DNA of 64,000 bases, taken from Chryseobacterium indicum. Lineage in GTDB: Bacteria > Bacteroidota > Bacteroidia > Flavobacteriales > Weeksellaceae. Where the stretch lies: assembly GCF_021504595.1 (NCBI RefSeq), contig NZ_JACSGT010000002.1, forward strand, positions 372,001 through 436,000. Reading direction: 5' to 3'. Position numbers and translations under genes: made by a program. Positions 50,430 to 58,872 of this stretch are shown in pieces. The number at the start of each line of letters is the position of its first letter. Within the stretch, counting starts at the first letter, position 1. The notes beneath the pieces are model-generated. The model saw only the letters and a program-made list of their open reading frames with translations, ran no database searches and had not been told where the DNA came from.

Positions 50430-52217
50430 ATGTCAGATATTATTCAGCTTTTACCCGATCATGTAGCCAACCAAATTGCGGCAGGAGAAGTAGTGCAGAG
50501 ACCGGCTTCCATTGTGAAAGAACTTTTGGAAAACGCCATTGATGCAGATGCCACAAAAATTGAGTTGATTATCCGGGATGCCGGAAAAAATCTGATTCAG
50601 GTTGTAGACGACGGAAAAGGAATGTCTGAAACAGATGCGAGAATGGCTTTCGAAAGACACGCCACATCAAAAATCCGCGGAACAGAAGATATTTTTAAAA
50701 TCTCTACCAAAGGTTTCCGTGGCGAAGCGCTGGCTTCGATTGCAGCCGTTTCTCAGGTGGAATTAAAAACCAAGCAGAAAGACGCTACCATCGGAACAAA
50801 TATTTACATCGAAGGCGGGGTTTTCCAGTTTCAGGATCCTGTTCAGACCGCGGAAGGTTCTAATTTTTTGGTTAAAAATTTATTTTATAACGTTCCGGCA
50901 AGAAGAAAATTCCTGAAAAACAACAACGTAGAATTCAGACATGTTATCGATGAATTTCAAAGAGTTGCTTTAGCGCATGAAACGCTTGAGTTTTCTCTGT
51001 TTCATGATGATGAGCCGATTTTCAGGTTAAGAAAAGGAAGCCAGATGCAGCGTATTGTGGATGTTTTCGGAAGAAAACTGCAGCCACAGCTTATTCCCAT
51101 CAAAGAAGATATTATCTGGTGTAAGCTTCACGGGTATGTTGCCAAACCGGAAGGAGCGAAAAAAACAAGAGGCGAACAGTTTTTATTTGTCAACGGAAGA
51201 TATTTTAAAAGTCCATACTTCAATAAAGCCGTTCAGGAAGCTTTTGAAGGATTGTTGTTGCCGGGTTATGTACCTACGTTTTTTCTTTTCTTAGACATTG
51301 ATCCTGAAAAAATAGACGTTAATATCCATCCTCAGAAAACGGAAGTAAAATTTGAAGACGAACATCTGATCTTTGCTCTGTTGCGTTCCACCATTAAACG
51401 TTCTTTGGGAATTTATAACGTTTCGCCAAGTCTGGATTTTGAAAAAGATCCTCACTTTGATGAAATTATGCACAAAACGTTCCCGAGTAAAGGAAACAGT
51501 GGAGGAGGTACCACGCTGAAAATGCCTGAAATAATCGTAGATAAAGACTACAATCCTTTTATTGAAGAGCGGGAAGTTGCACAGGCGGAAATTCAGAATC
51601 TTACGGAAATGTACCATCAGAATATTACCGCAGAACCTTCCAAGATCAATCTGTTTGAGGATGAAGATTTTGATGAAGATCTGATGAGGTTGCCGAACGG
51701 ATACTGGCTGTTCAACAAAGGGGATGAAACTTTAATGCTGGATTTAGGAAGAATGCACAGACTCGTGGTTTCTGAAAATACAAAACCTGTAAAAAAAGGA
51801 ACAACCAATGGTCATGCTTTACTCTTTTCTCTCGAATATCACATGAATGAGATTGAAAAAGCGAAATATAATTCCATTAAAAAATATCTTCCGGAGCTTG
51901 GTTTTGAAATGAGCATTGCCCACGAAAGTGTTTTAAGAATAGATGCGGTTCCGGAAGGACTGAAAGAAACGCAGGTCATGAAGTTTCTTGAAAACCTTTT
52001 TGAAATTCTGGAGTATAAATCTGAGGAAGAATTTATGCAGTATTATCAGAACCAGTGGAGTAAGCTGCAGTCGAAATCAAGATTCGATTTTATATACAAA
52101 AAAGATGCGGAGCAGCTTATCAAGGATTTTACCGCTTTGGGCTTTCCGGAATTTTTGCCCAACGGAAAAAGATGTTTCTACGAAGTTCCGTTTAATGATT
52201 TTAAAAACAAATTTTAG
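50430..52217 (+). CDS. mutL: DNA mismatch repair protein MutL
   Basis: 595 residues. N-terminal GHKL ATPase with IAAGEVVQRPASIVKELLEN, DDGKGM, TKGFRGEALASI, and LFYNVPARRKF; transducer region with VNIHPQKTEVKF; flexible acidic linker (about 340-400); C-terminal dimerisation domain. The endonuclease motif DQHAxxER typical of MutL in bacteria lacking MutH is not visible, as far as I can read; HAxxER is replaced by an unrelated segment around LGRMHRLVV. Rhomboid gene follows after 5 bp. Confidence 0.95.
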   Translation: MSDIIQLLPDHVANQIAAGEVVQRPASIVKELLENAIDADATKIELIIRDAGKNLIQVVDDGKGMSETDARMAFERHATSKIRGTEDIFKISTKGFRGEALASIAAVSQVELKTKQKDATIGTNIYIEGGVFQFQDPVQTAEGSNFLVKNLFYNVPARRKFLKNNNVEFRHVIDEFQRVALAHETLEFSLFHDDEPIFRLRKGSQMQRIVDVFGRKLQPQLIPIKEDIIWCKLHGYVAKPEGAKKTRGEQFLFVNGRYFKSPYFNKAVQEAFEGLLLPGYVPTFFLFLDIDPEKIDVNIHPQKTEVKFEDEHLIFALLRSTIKRSLGIYNVSPSLDFEKDPHFDEIMHKTFPSKGNSGGGTTLKMPEIIVDKDYNPFIEEREVAQAEIQNLTEMYHQNITAEPSKINLFEDEDFDEDLMRLPNGYWLFNKGDETLMLDLGRMHRLVVSENTKPVKKGTTNGHALLFSLEYHMNEIEKAKYNSIKKYLPELGFEMSIAHESVLRIDAVPEGLKETQVMKFLENLFEILEYKSEEEFMQYYQNQWSKLQSKSRFDFIYKKDAEQLIKDFTALGFPEFLPNGKRCFYEVPFNDFKNKF

Positions 52218-52222
52218 AAGCT

Positions 52223-52954
52223 ATGTTTAACAGTATACCTCCCGTAACGAGAAATATAATCATCATCAATGTTGCTGTATTTGTTATAGCCAATTTGCTG
52301 TTTCAGGATAGATTTGTAGGATATCTTGCTGCTTTTTATCCCTTCTCGCCATTTTTCAAATCCTGGCAGATTGTTACGCATATGTTTATGCATGGAAGCT
52401 TCATGCATATCCTTTTCAATATGTTTACTTTATTCAGTTTCGGACCTATACTGGAAAACAGCTTAGGAGAAAAAAAATATTTAATTCTTTACTTTTTAAG
52501 TGGTTTGGGAGCCTTTTTCCTGTTTAATCTTTGGAATTTTGTTGAGGTTCAGCAGATTTCCAACGAATTGCAGCAGTTAGGATTTAATCTGAATGAATAT
52601 CTTTCAGGTTCCTCTGTACAATATTCAGGTTCTTCTCAGGCTGTACTTCGACAACAGGAATTGGTTGGAGAGCTGAATGGAATTATGGGAACTCCAATGG
52701 TAGGAGCTTCAGGAGCGATATTTGGTGTTGTGGCAGCATTTGCAACACTTTATCCGGAGGCAAAAATCGGAATTATGTTTATTCCGATTCCGATGAAAGT
52801 TAAATATGTATTGCCGGTAGTTGTTATTGGCTCCATTTATTTGGGAGTTTCCGGAAATGGAGGCGGGATTGCGCATTTGGCTCACGTAGGAGGAGCGATT
52901 GTAGGTTTTATTTTGGCAAGAATTTGGAGAAAGCATTTGTACAGATTTAATTAA
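52223..52954 (+). CDS. rhomboid family intramembrane serine protease
   Basis: 243 residues with six membrane helices. The catalytic Ser163 lies in GASGAIFG and the catalytic His in LAHVGGAIVG near residue 219; HGSFMHILFNMF supplies the helix-2 His/Asn patch. Between helices 2 and 3 there is a loop of about 60 polar residues (NELQQLGFNLNEYLSGSS). Cleaves membrane proteins; substrate unknown. Five bp after mutL and five before the next gene, so probably one transcript. Confidence 0.93.
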   Translation: MFNSIPPVTRNIIIINVAVFVIANLLFQDRFVGYLAAFYPFSPFFKSWQIVTHMFMHGSFMHILFNMFTLFSFGPILENSLGEKKYLILYFLSGLGAFFLFNLWNFVEVQQISNELQQLGFNLNEYLSGSSVQYSGSSQAVLRQQELVGELNGIMGTPMVGASGAIFGVVAAFATLYPEAKIGIMFIPIPMKVKYVLPVVVIGSIYLGVSGNGGGIAHLAHVGGAIVGFILARIWRKHLYRFN

Positions 52955-52959
52955 ACCTC

Positions 52960-53943
52960 TTGAAAATTCTTCGTCTTATTTTTCTCATCCTTCATGCCGG
53001 AATATTTATTTTATTATCCGGAATGTTGATGAATGCGTATGTTTCACCCAAAATATTTCCTTGGCTGAATTTACTTTCTTTAGGTTTTCCTCTTTTAATT
53101 ATTGCTTACGTTCTGTTTATTATTTTCTGGATCATCAGTTGGAAGAAAAGAGCCTTTGTCTTTTTTTTCGCGGGACTGCTGTTTTTTAATCCTATTTTAA
53201 GATGGATTAATTTTTCTCAGCCCAAAAATGAAAAAGCAGATTTAAAAATTGTCACGTTCAACGTTAAAAACGGCATTTTAGGAAAAGAAAATATCGAAAA
53301 TTTCATCAACAGTCAGGATGCGGATGTTGTTCTGTTTCAGGAGATGGTTAATAAAAAATATGATTTTAAAGATCTTAAGCAAAGCAGCAAAACCCTCCTT
53401 ACAAGCGTTTTTACAAAACATAAAGTCATTGCTGAGAAAAATTTGCTTGGAGATTATGAAAACGGCAATGCAACGCAGACAGACATTGAAATCAATGGAA
53501 AAACCTATCGGATCATTAATGTTTATCTTCAGCCTTTCAGATTTGATAAAAGTATGGTAAAACTGAATGGTGACAGTGATGAAGATGAGCAGAAGCTGAG
53601 AGGTATTGTCAGAAAACTGATTCCGACCTTTAAAGTGCATCAGGAACAGATTGCTCCCATCAAAGAAAGTATTGAATCCTCGCCTTATCCTGTGATTTTG
53701 GCAGGCGATTTTAACTCTGTTCCCAATTCTTATGAGTACTACGAATTATCAAAAGATCTTGAAGATGCATTTATGAAAGCCGGAAGCGGAAGTGCCACCA
53801 GCTTTCATGATTATAAATTCCCGATCAGGATCGATTATATTTTTGCTTCAAAATCCATTAAACCGTTAAGTTATAAAGTCGACCGTTCGGCGAAACTTTC
53901 AGACCATTATCCTGTTATTGCGACATTTAAACTGCAAAACTAA
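52960..53943 (+). CDS. membrane endonuclease/exonuclease/phosphatase-family protein, copy A
   Basis: 327 residues, TTG start at 52960. Three membrane helices at the N-terminus (IFLILHAGIFILLSGMLMNA, LLSLGFPLLIIAYVLFIIFW, AFVFFFAGLLFFNPILRW), then an EEP catalytic domain with IVTFNVKNG, DVVLFQEM (catalytic Glu), AGDFNSVPNSYEYY, RIDYIFAS and SDHYPVIATF. Catalytic face points to the periplasm or cytosol depending on topology. A close paralogue follows at 54017. Confidence 0.9.
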   Translation: MKILRLIFLILHAGIFILLSGMLMNAYVSPKIFPWLNLLSLGFPLLIIAYVLFIIFWIISWKKRAFVFFFAGLLFFNPILRWINFSQPKNEKADLKIVTFNVKNGILGKENIENFINSQDADVVLFQEMVNKKYDFKDLKQSSKTLLTSVFTKHKVIAEKNLLGDYENGNATQTDIEINGKTYRIINVYLQPFRFDKSMVKLNGDSDEDEQKLRGIVRKLIPTFKVHQEQIAPIKESIESSPYPVILAGDFNSVPNSYEYYELSKDLEDAFMKAGSGSATSFHDYKFPIRIDYIFASKSIKPLSYKVDRSAKLSDHYPVIATFKLQN

Positions 53944-54016
53944 ATTATAAAAACAGTTAATGTTTTTCTTATGGTAGGATTTTTGCTGAAAAGCACTATA
54001 TCCTTAGACTGTTTTC

Positions 54017-54991
54017 ATGAAGCCGCGTCAAGTATTGTTATTTTTCCATATAATTGTTGGTATATTACTCCTGTGTACATTGGGGAACGCATGGGTTCCG
54101 CCTAACCTGCTTGGAAATCTTAATCTTCTTTCTCTGGGTTTTCCCTATCTTATTTCATTACATATTATTTTCACACTGATCTGGATTTTCAGAAAAGAAA
54201 AAATTGCCATTGCATTTGTTTTGGGAACATTTTTATTTTATAATCCTATCCGAAGATGGATCAACTTTACCCCGAAAACAGAAAGTCAGAAATCAATAAG
54301 AGATATAAAAGTGATTACTTTTAATGTAAAATACGGCGATTTTGGCTGGGATAAAGTAAAAAAATATATTCAGGATCAGAATGCGGATATTATTCTGGTT
54401 CAGGAAAAAGATACCAATCGTGCCTTGAGACAGGATCTGGTAAAATATCCTTCTGTTATTTTAAAAACTAAGCATAAAATTGTAAGACAGGAAGAATTGA
54501 TTACGGATAAATCGCGTGGAAATTCATTTTATGCGGATGTAGATATCAACGGAAAAATTGTAAGAATTGTTAATGTTTATCTTGAACCTTTCCGACTGCA
54601 TAAATCCATGCTTCAGTTCGACGGACTGAAAAAAGAAGGCGGGAAAATCAATACATTGCTCTCGCATATGATTCCTACTTTTAAAGCACACGAAGACCAG
54701 ATCAAAAAAATAAGAAAAGCGGTGGATCTTTCACCCTATCCTGTAATTCTGGCGGGTGATTTCAACTCTGTTCCCAATTCTTATGAATACTATAATCTGG
54801 GAAAAGATCTTCAGGATGCTTTCTTGGCTGCGGGAAACGGAAGTTCTTCAAGCTTTCATGATTATAAGGTTCCGTTGAGAATTGATTATATCTTCAGTTC
54901 AAAATCAATCATTCCATTAAGCTATAAAGTGGATAATTCTGTAAGATTATCGGATCATTATCCTGTAATTGCAGAATTTCTGTTAAATTAG
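54017..54991 (+). CDS. membrane endonuclease/exonuclease/phosphatase-family protein, copy B
   Basis: 324 residues, paralogue of the preceding gene over its full length, with the same three N-terminal helices and the same motifs: VITFNVKYG, DIILVQEKD, AGDFNSVPNSYEYY, RIDYIFSS, SDHYPVIAEF. Spacing of 73 bp and shared layout indicate tandem duplication. Substrate (sphingomyelin-, inositol-phosphate- or nucleic-acid-type) cannot be read from sequence. Confidence 0.9.
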   Translation: MKPRQVLLFFHIIVGILLLCTLGNAWVPPNLLGNLNLLSLGFPYLISLHIIFTLIWIFRKEKIAIAFVLGTFLFYNPIRRWINFTPKTESQKSIRDIKVITFNVKYGDFGWDKVKKYIQDQNADIILVQEKDTNRALRQDLVKYPSVILKTKHKIVRQEELITDKSRGNSFYADVDINGKIVRIVNVYLEPFRLHKSMLQFDGLKKEGGKINTLLSHMIPTFKAHEDQIKKIRKAVDLSPYPVILAGDFNSVPNSYEYYNLGKDLQDAFLAAGNGSSSSFHDYKVPLRIDYIFSSKSIIPLSYKVDNSVRLSDHYPVIAEFLLN

Positions 54992-54995
54992 TTCC

Positions 54996-55349
54996 ATGAA
55001 AAATTTATCTTTTGCAGCTATTATTTTCTCGGCAGTTGTAATGTCCTGTTCAAAAAAAGAACCGGCAGATTTTTATCCTCCAGACAGTCCGAAAGCAAAT
55101 TATGATACCACCGCAATCGATTCTTTTTCGAATGGCGCGGTTTCTGTAGATGTGGCAAGGCAGATCAGGATATCTTCAAAACAGTATCAGGATTCATTAA
55201 AAGAAGCACTGAAAATTCAGGAGCAGGAAAAGAAGCTGAAAGAGGAACTTGAAAAAGAAAATAAAAAGAAAGCAGATGAAGAAAAGAAAAAAACAGACGA
55301 GGAGAAAAAGAAAACATCTGAGCCTTCTGCAGAGGTAAAATCTGGATAA
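54996..55349 (+). CDS. small lipoprotein with charged coiled-coil tail
   Basis: 117 residues. Lipobox VVMSC at residue 18; then a short linker and a long Lys/Glu coil from about residue 66 (KEALKIQEQEKKLKEELEKE onwards). Extends into the periplasm as a rod. Four bases after the EEP paralogue B, so probably the same transcript. Function unknown. Confidence 0.85.
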   Translation: MKNLSFAAIIFSAVVMSCSKKEPADFYPPDSPKANYDTTAIDSFSNGAVSVDVARQIRISSKQYQDSLKEALKIQEQEKKLKEELEKENKKKADEEKKKTDEEKKKTSEPSAEVKSG

Positions 55350-55390
55350 TATAAATCACAAAAAAACGTTTTTAAAAAAAATTATAAAGT

Positions 55391-55801
55391 ATGAAAAAAA
55401 GCATTTTATCTGTACTGATGGTTGCAGCAGTAGTTGTATCATGTACAAAGTCTACATCAAAAACCGAAACTGTTGAAAATCCGGACGGATCTACAACTAC
55501 CACCACCACTACTGTTTCAGAAAACGGAATCGGAGTAGATTCGGCAAAAATTAATGAAGTGAAAGAAAATACCCAGGCTAAAATTGATGCTGCCGGACAA
55601 AAGATTGATAACGCTGCCGAAGATGCAAAAAATAAAATTGATGCTACTGCGGACAAAACGAAACAGGATCTTCAGAAAGCAGGGCAGGACATTAAAGAAG
55701 GAGCCGATAAAGTAGGAAAAGATGTGAAAAGTGCCGCAGCAAAAGGAGCTTCCAAAGTTGAAGAAGGCGCTAAAAAATTAAAAGAGGATTTAAGCAAGTA
55801 A
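55391..55801 (+). CDS. small lipoprotein, YtxH/apolipoprotein-like helical repeats
   Basis: 136 residues. Lipobox VVVSC near residue 17, Thr-rich linker (PDGSTTTTTTTVSENG), then amphipathic repeats with 11-residue rhythm: AKIDAAGQKIDNAAEDAKNK, TKQDLQKAGQDIKEGADKVG. Such helices bind membranes or buffer stress. Separate promoter likely (41-bp gap). Confidence 0.85.
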   Translation: MKKSILSVLMVAAVVVSCTKSTSKTETVENPDGSTTTTTTTVSENGIGVDSAKINEVKENTQAKIDAAGQKIDNAAEDAKNKIDATADKTKQDLQKAGQDIKEGADKVGKDVKSAAAKGASKVEEGAKKLKEDLSK

Positions 55802-55824
55802 ATATCTTCTTCTTATAAAAAACG

Positions 55825-55852
55825 AAACCGCAGTTTTTCTGCGGTTTTTTTA
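55825..55852. terminator. bidirectional terminator, lipoprotein / GH3
   Basis: Perfect AAACCGCAG (55825-55833) / CTGCGGTTT (55839-55847), loop of five T, T run to the right and A-rich left side. Confidence 0.85.
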
Positions 55853-57364
55853 TTTGTTCAGTTCAAGTAAAGGATCAATATATTCTCGGTCATTGCTCAG
55901 TCTGGGAACCTTATTTTGTCCGCCCAGTTTGCCTTTGGATTCTAGCCAGCAATAAAAAAGATTGGGTTTTGCAATATGAACAATCGGTCTTTTCAGCGTC
56001 ATATTGTTGTAACGTTTGGCTTCGTAGTCGGAATTTATGGATTTAAGATGATTATCAAAAGCATCTATAAAACGCTCTAAATTGTCCGGTTTTTCGCGGA
56101 ATTCAAAAATCCACTCATGAGCTCCGCCTTCGTTCTCTTTCATGAAAACAGGGGCTCCTGTGAAGTCGGAAACGGATGCATTGGTTTCTTCACAGGCTTT
56201 AGAAAGGGCAGATTCTACATTGGTAATCATCAGTTCCTCTCCAAAAGCATTAATGTAATGTTTCGTTCTTCCTGTAATTTTTATTCTGAACGGATTGGTT
56301 GAGGTAAAAATAACGGTATCGCCAATGAGATATCTCCACAATCCACCGTTTGTCGTAATCACCATTGCATAATTTTTCCCGATTTCCACATCTTCCAGAC
56401 TCACGACTTTCGGATTGGAAAAATGGAACTGATCCATCGGAATAAACTCATAAAAAATACCGTAATCGAGCATGAGAAGCATTTCATCACTATTCGATCT
56501 GTCCTGAATTCCGAAAAATCCTTCAGAAGCATTATAGATCTCGTAGTAATTGATATTTTTTCCTATAATCTGTTTGTACTGTTCTCTGTAGGGCTTAAAG
56601 CTGATTCCTCCGTGGAAAAACACTTCAAGATTCGGCCACAGTTCTGAAATATTCTGAACATCAGTTTCCTTCAGAACCCTTTGTAAAAGAACCATCATCC
56701 AGCTTGGAACTCCAAGAATACTTCCTACATCTTCATTTTTAACTTCGGACGTAATAGCTCTGAGTTTGCTTTCCCATTCTCCCATCAAAGAAACCTTTTT
56801 ACTCGGAGTGGTGGTTACTTCTACCCAGAAAGGAAGATTATCAATCAGAATAGCCGATAAATCGCCAAATTTGGTATTAAAATCTGCATAGAGTTCAGAA
56901 CTTCCGCCCAGGCGTAAATTTTTATAATTAAAAAGTTGATTTTCCGGATGATTATTGGCATAAATGGAAACCATATCTTTTCCGGCTTTCATGTGGCAGT
57001 ATTCAAGGCTTTCCGCAGAAATCGGGATGAATTTGCTTTTGGCATTCGTGGTTCCCGAAGATTTTGCAAAATGTTTGATGTAACCGGGCCAGCTCACATC
57101 TTTCTGTCCCTGCCTTGCTTTTTCAATATAAGGCTCCATTTCTTCGTAGGTAACGACCGGAACTTTGTTTTTAAAGTCCTGATAACTCGAAATGGAATTG
57201 AACCCGTATTTTCTGCCATACTCCGTATCTTCTGCATGAAATAACTGGGAAAATAAGATACCTTTCTGTGTTTCAATAGGATGATTCATGAAATTCTGAA
57301 TCTGATCTATCCTCTGCCGGATAAACCAATTGACTACAGTATTGAAAAGTGCTTTCGTTGCCAT
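55850..57364 (-). CDS. GH3-family acyl-adenylate/amide synthetase-like protein
   Basis: 504 residues, full-length for GH3. ATP/acyl-adenylate motifs: KSSGTTNAKSKFIPIS (P-loop), YNASEGFFGIQ, and MVITTNGGLWRYLIGD, then TGRTKHYINAFGEEL. Plant GH3 proteins join hormones to amino acids; the bacterial family is common in Bacteroidota and its substrates are largely unknown. Its end abuts a shared terminator. Confidence 0.92.
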   Translation of the reverse strand: MATKALFNTVVNWFIRQRIDQIQNFMNHPIETQKGILFSQLFHAEDTEYGRKYGFNSISSYQDFKNKVPVVTYEEMEPYIEKARQGQKDVSWPGYIKHFAKSSGTTNAKSKFIPISAESLEYCHMKAGKDMVSIYANNHPENQLFNYKNLRLGGSSELYADFNTKFGDLSAILIDNLPFWVEVTTTPSKKVSLMGEWESKLRAITSEVKNEDVGSILGVPSWMMVLLQRVLKETDVQNISELWPNLEVFFHGGISFKPYREQYKQIIGKNINYYEIYNASEGFFGIQDRSNSDEMLLMLDYGIFYEFIPMDQFHFSNPKVVSLEDVEIGKNYAMVITTNGGLWRYLIGDTVIFTSTNPFRIKITGRTKHYINAFGEELMITNVESALSKACEETNASVSDFTGAPVFMKENEGGAHEWIFEFREKPDNLERFIDAFDNHLKSINSDYEAKRYNNMTLKRPIVHIAKPNLFYCWLESKGKLGGQNKVPRLSNDREYIDPLLELNK

Positions 57365-57424
57365 TTCAACAAATATAACAATAATTGATTTTTCAGAGAA
57401 TTTTTTTATGATGATAAAATAAAA

Positions 57425-57451
57425 AAACCGCTACAAAATATGTAACGGTTT
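57425..57451 (-). terminator. terminator of the bacilliredoxin gene
   Basis: On the minus strand AAACCGTTAC...GTAGCGGTTT with one mismatch, followed by a T run (A run at 57421-57427). Confidence 0.6.
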
Positions 57452-57471
57452 GTATCTTAAATGCTCATTTA

Positions 57472-57882
57472 CTAGCAATACTCGTCGTAAGCAGCCTGAA
57501 GGTTTGCAGCGATTGCTCCTGCAGGATTTCCTTCAATGTGGTGTCTTTCCAGCATATGAACCAGCTCTCCGTCTTTAAACAATGCTACGCAAGGCGAGCT
57601 TGGAGGGAACGGTGCTAAATGTTTTCTCGCTTCAACAACAGCTTCTGTATCGAAACCTGCGAAAACAGTAGTTAAATGATCAGGTTTTTTGTCTCCTGTT
57701 AAAGAATATACAACTCCCGGTCTTGCAGCTCCTGCAGCACATCCGCATACGGAATTGATGACCAAAAGGGTAGTTCCTGATTGTTTTAATGCTTCTTCTA
57801 CCTGAGCCGGAGTAGTCAAGTCTTCGAAACCTTTATCTGTAAGTTCAGCCTTCATCGGCATTACTAAATCTTGTGGATACAT
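57472..57882 (-). CDS. bacilliredoxin, BrxA/BrxB (YphP/YqiW) family
   Basis: 136 residues from Met at 57882 (MYPQDLVMPMKAELTDKGFE); the ATG nine codons upstream (57906) has no family match. The active site is CGC in NSVCGCAAGAARPG, the family's Cys-x-Cys that reduces bacillithiol mixed disulphides or acts as disulphide isomerase. Followed by the family's FPPSSPCVALFKDGELVHML...RHHIEG. Whether this organism makes bacillithiol cannot be seen here. Monocistronic. Confidence 0.93.
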   Translation of the reverse strand: MYPQDLVMPMKAELTDKGFEDLTTPAQVEEALKQSGTTLLVINSVCGCAAGAARPGVVYSLTGDKKPDHLTTVFAGFDTEAVVEARKHLAPFPPSSPCVALFKDGELVHMLERHHIEGNPAGAIAANLQAAYDEYC

Positions 57883-57906
57883 ATTTTTGTTTTTTGTAAA
57901 GTACAA

Positions 57907-58315
57907 ATTTAAGCAATTCTTTACGTTCCATCAATATATAAAAACTATCGGTAGTTTTGGAAAACAAAATGAATTGAATGTTAATAGTTTAATAATAATT
58001 ATAAAATTTTAAATTAAATATGTTAATTATCAAAAATAATTACTAAATTTGAAATGATTCTGAAAACAGTTGACCATGAAAAAATATTTACACTGATCCC
58101 TCTCAATTTATTTTCTTTCAGTTTTTGCTTTTATTTTGAGCAATAATTGATGTCACTCAGAAAAAAATAAATGAAGCCCGAAACTGAAAAGTTTCGGGCT
58201 TCTTTAATCAAATCGATATGCAAAGGTTGAATATCCTTATAAAATAGCTGATGGTTTTTGGTTTTTAGTTGATGGATAGAAGACAACTCAACTAAAAATT
58301 ACCAGCAATCAGCAA
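57907..58315. other. intergenic region between bacilliredoxin and yqeY
   Basis: 409 bp. Contains the strong hairpin at 58173-58202 and a TGATGGTTTTTGGTTTTTAG...CTAAAAATTACCAGC low-complexity dyad near 58250-58305 of the dispersed intergenic kind. No gene found. Confidence 0.45.
58173..58202 (-). terminator. terminator after yqeY
   Basis: Perfect 13-bp stem GAAGCCCGAAACT (58173-58185) / AGTTTCGGGCTTC (58190-58202), GAAA tetraloop, A/T runs on both sides (seven A at 58161-58167 give the minus-strand U run). Confidence 0.8.
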
Positions 58316-58762
58316 TTATGAAAGCAGTTTTTTCGCCATCTCGGAAATGCTTTTTCCGTCCGATTTTCCGGCTAAAGATTTTGAAGCAATTCCCATTACC
58401 TTTCCTAAATCTTTCATAGATTCAGCGCCTGTTTCAGCGATAATGTTTTTCATTTCTGCCTCCAGTTCTTCTGCTGAAAGCTGTTTCGGCAAAAACTGCT
58501 CAATCACTTTCATCTGAGCTTCCTCCACTTCGGCAAGATCATTTCTTCCCTGTGCAGTAAACTGTTCGGCAGAATCCTTACGCTGTTTTACCATTCTCTG
58601 AAGAATAGCAATTTCCTGTTCTGCGCTTACTTCTGCTCCTCTGGCTTCCGTTTTAAGCAGTAATATCTGAGATTTTACAGCACGAAGAGAATCCAAAGCC
58701 ACTTTGTCTTTGGCTCTCATTGCTGTTTTTATAGCTTCGTTTATTGTATTTTCTAAACTCAT
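58316..58762 (-). CDS. GatB/YqeY domain protein
   Basis: 148 residues from Met at 58762 (MSLENTINEAIKTAMRAKDK); the longer ATG at 58795 adds residues that do not match the family. The YqeY fold is helical and resembles the tail domain of GatB, thought to bind tRNA. Motifs: LRAVKSQILLLKTEARG, EEAQMKVIEQFLPKQLS, MKDLGKVMGIASKSLAGKSD. It follows ftsZ on the same strand, an arrangement that recurs in Flavobacteriia. Confidence 0.92.
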   Translation of the reverse strand: MSLENTINEAIKTAMRAKDKVALDSLRAVKSQILLLKTEARGAEVSAEQEIAILQRMVKQRKDSAEQFTAQGRNDLAEVEEAQMKVIEQFLPKQLSAEELEAEMKNIIAETGAESMKDLGKVMGIASKSLAGKSDGKSISEMAKKLLS

Positions 58763-58770
58763 GGTTTTAA

Positions 58771-58872
58771 TTTGATAATTTGAAAAATGAGACAATTTGA
58801 AAATGTAATTATTTTAGAATCGAGAATATATAATGTTCAAATTCTCAAATGACCACATTTTCAAATTAAATT
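58771..58872. repeat. quasi-palindromic AT-rich spacer between ftsZ and yqeY
   Basis: AATTTGAAAAATGAGACAAT ... ATTCTCAAATGACCACATTTTCAAATT: the two halves are near-complementary. Similar spacer text lies between ftsA and ftsZ (60780-60886, GATAAGCGATAAATG / CATCAATTATCACTG). Confidence 0.5.
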
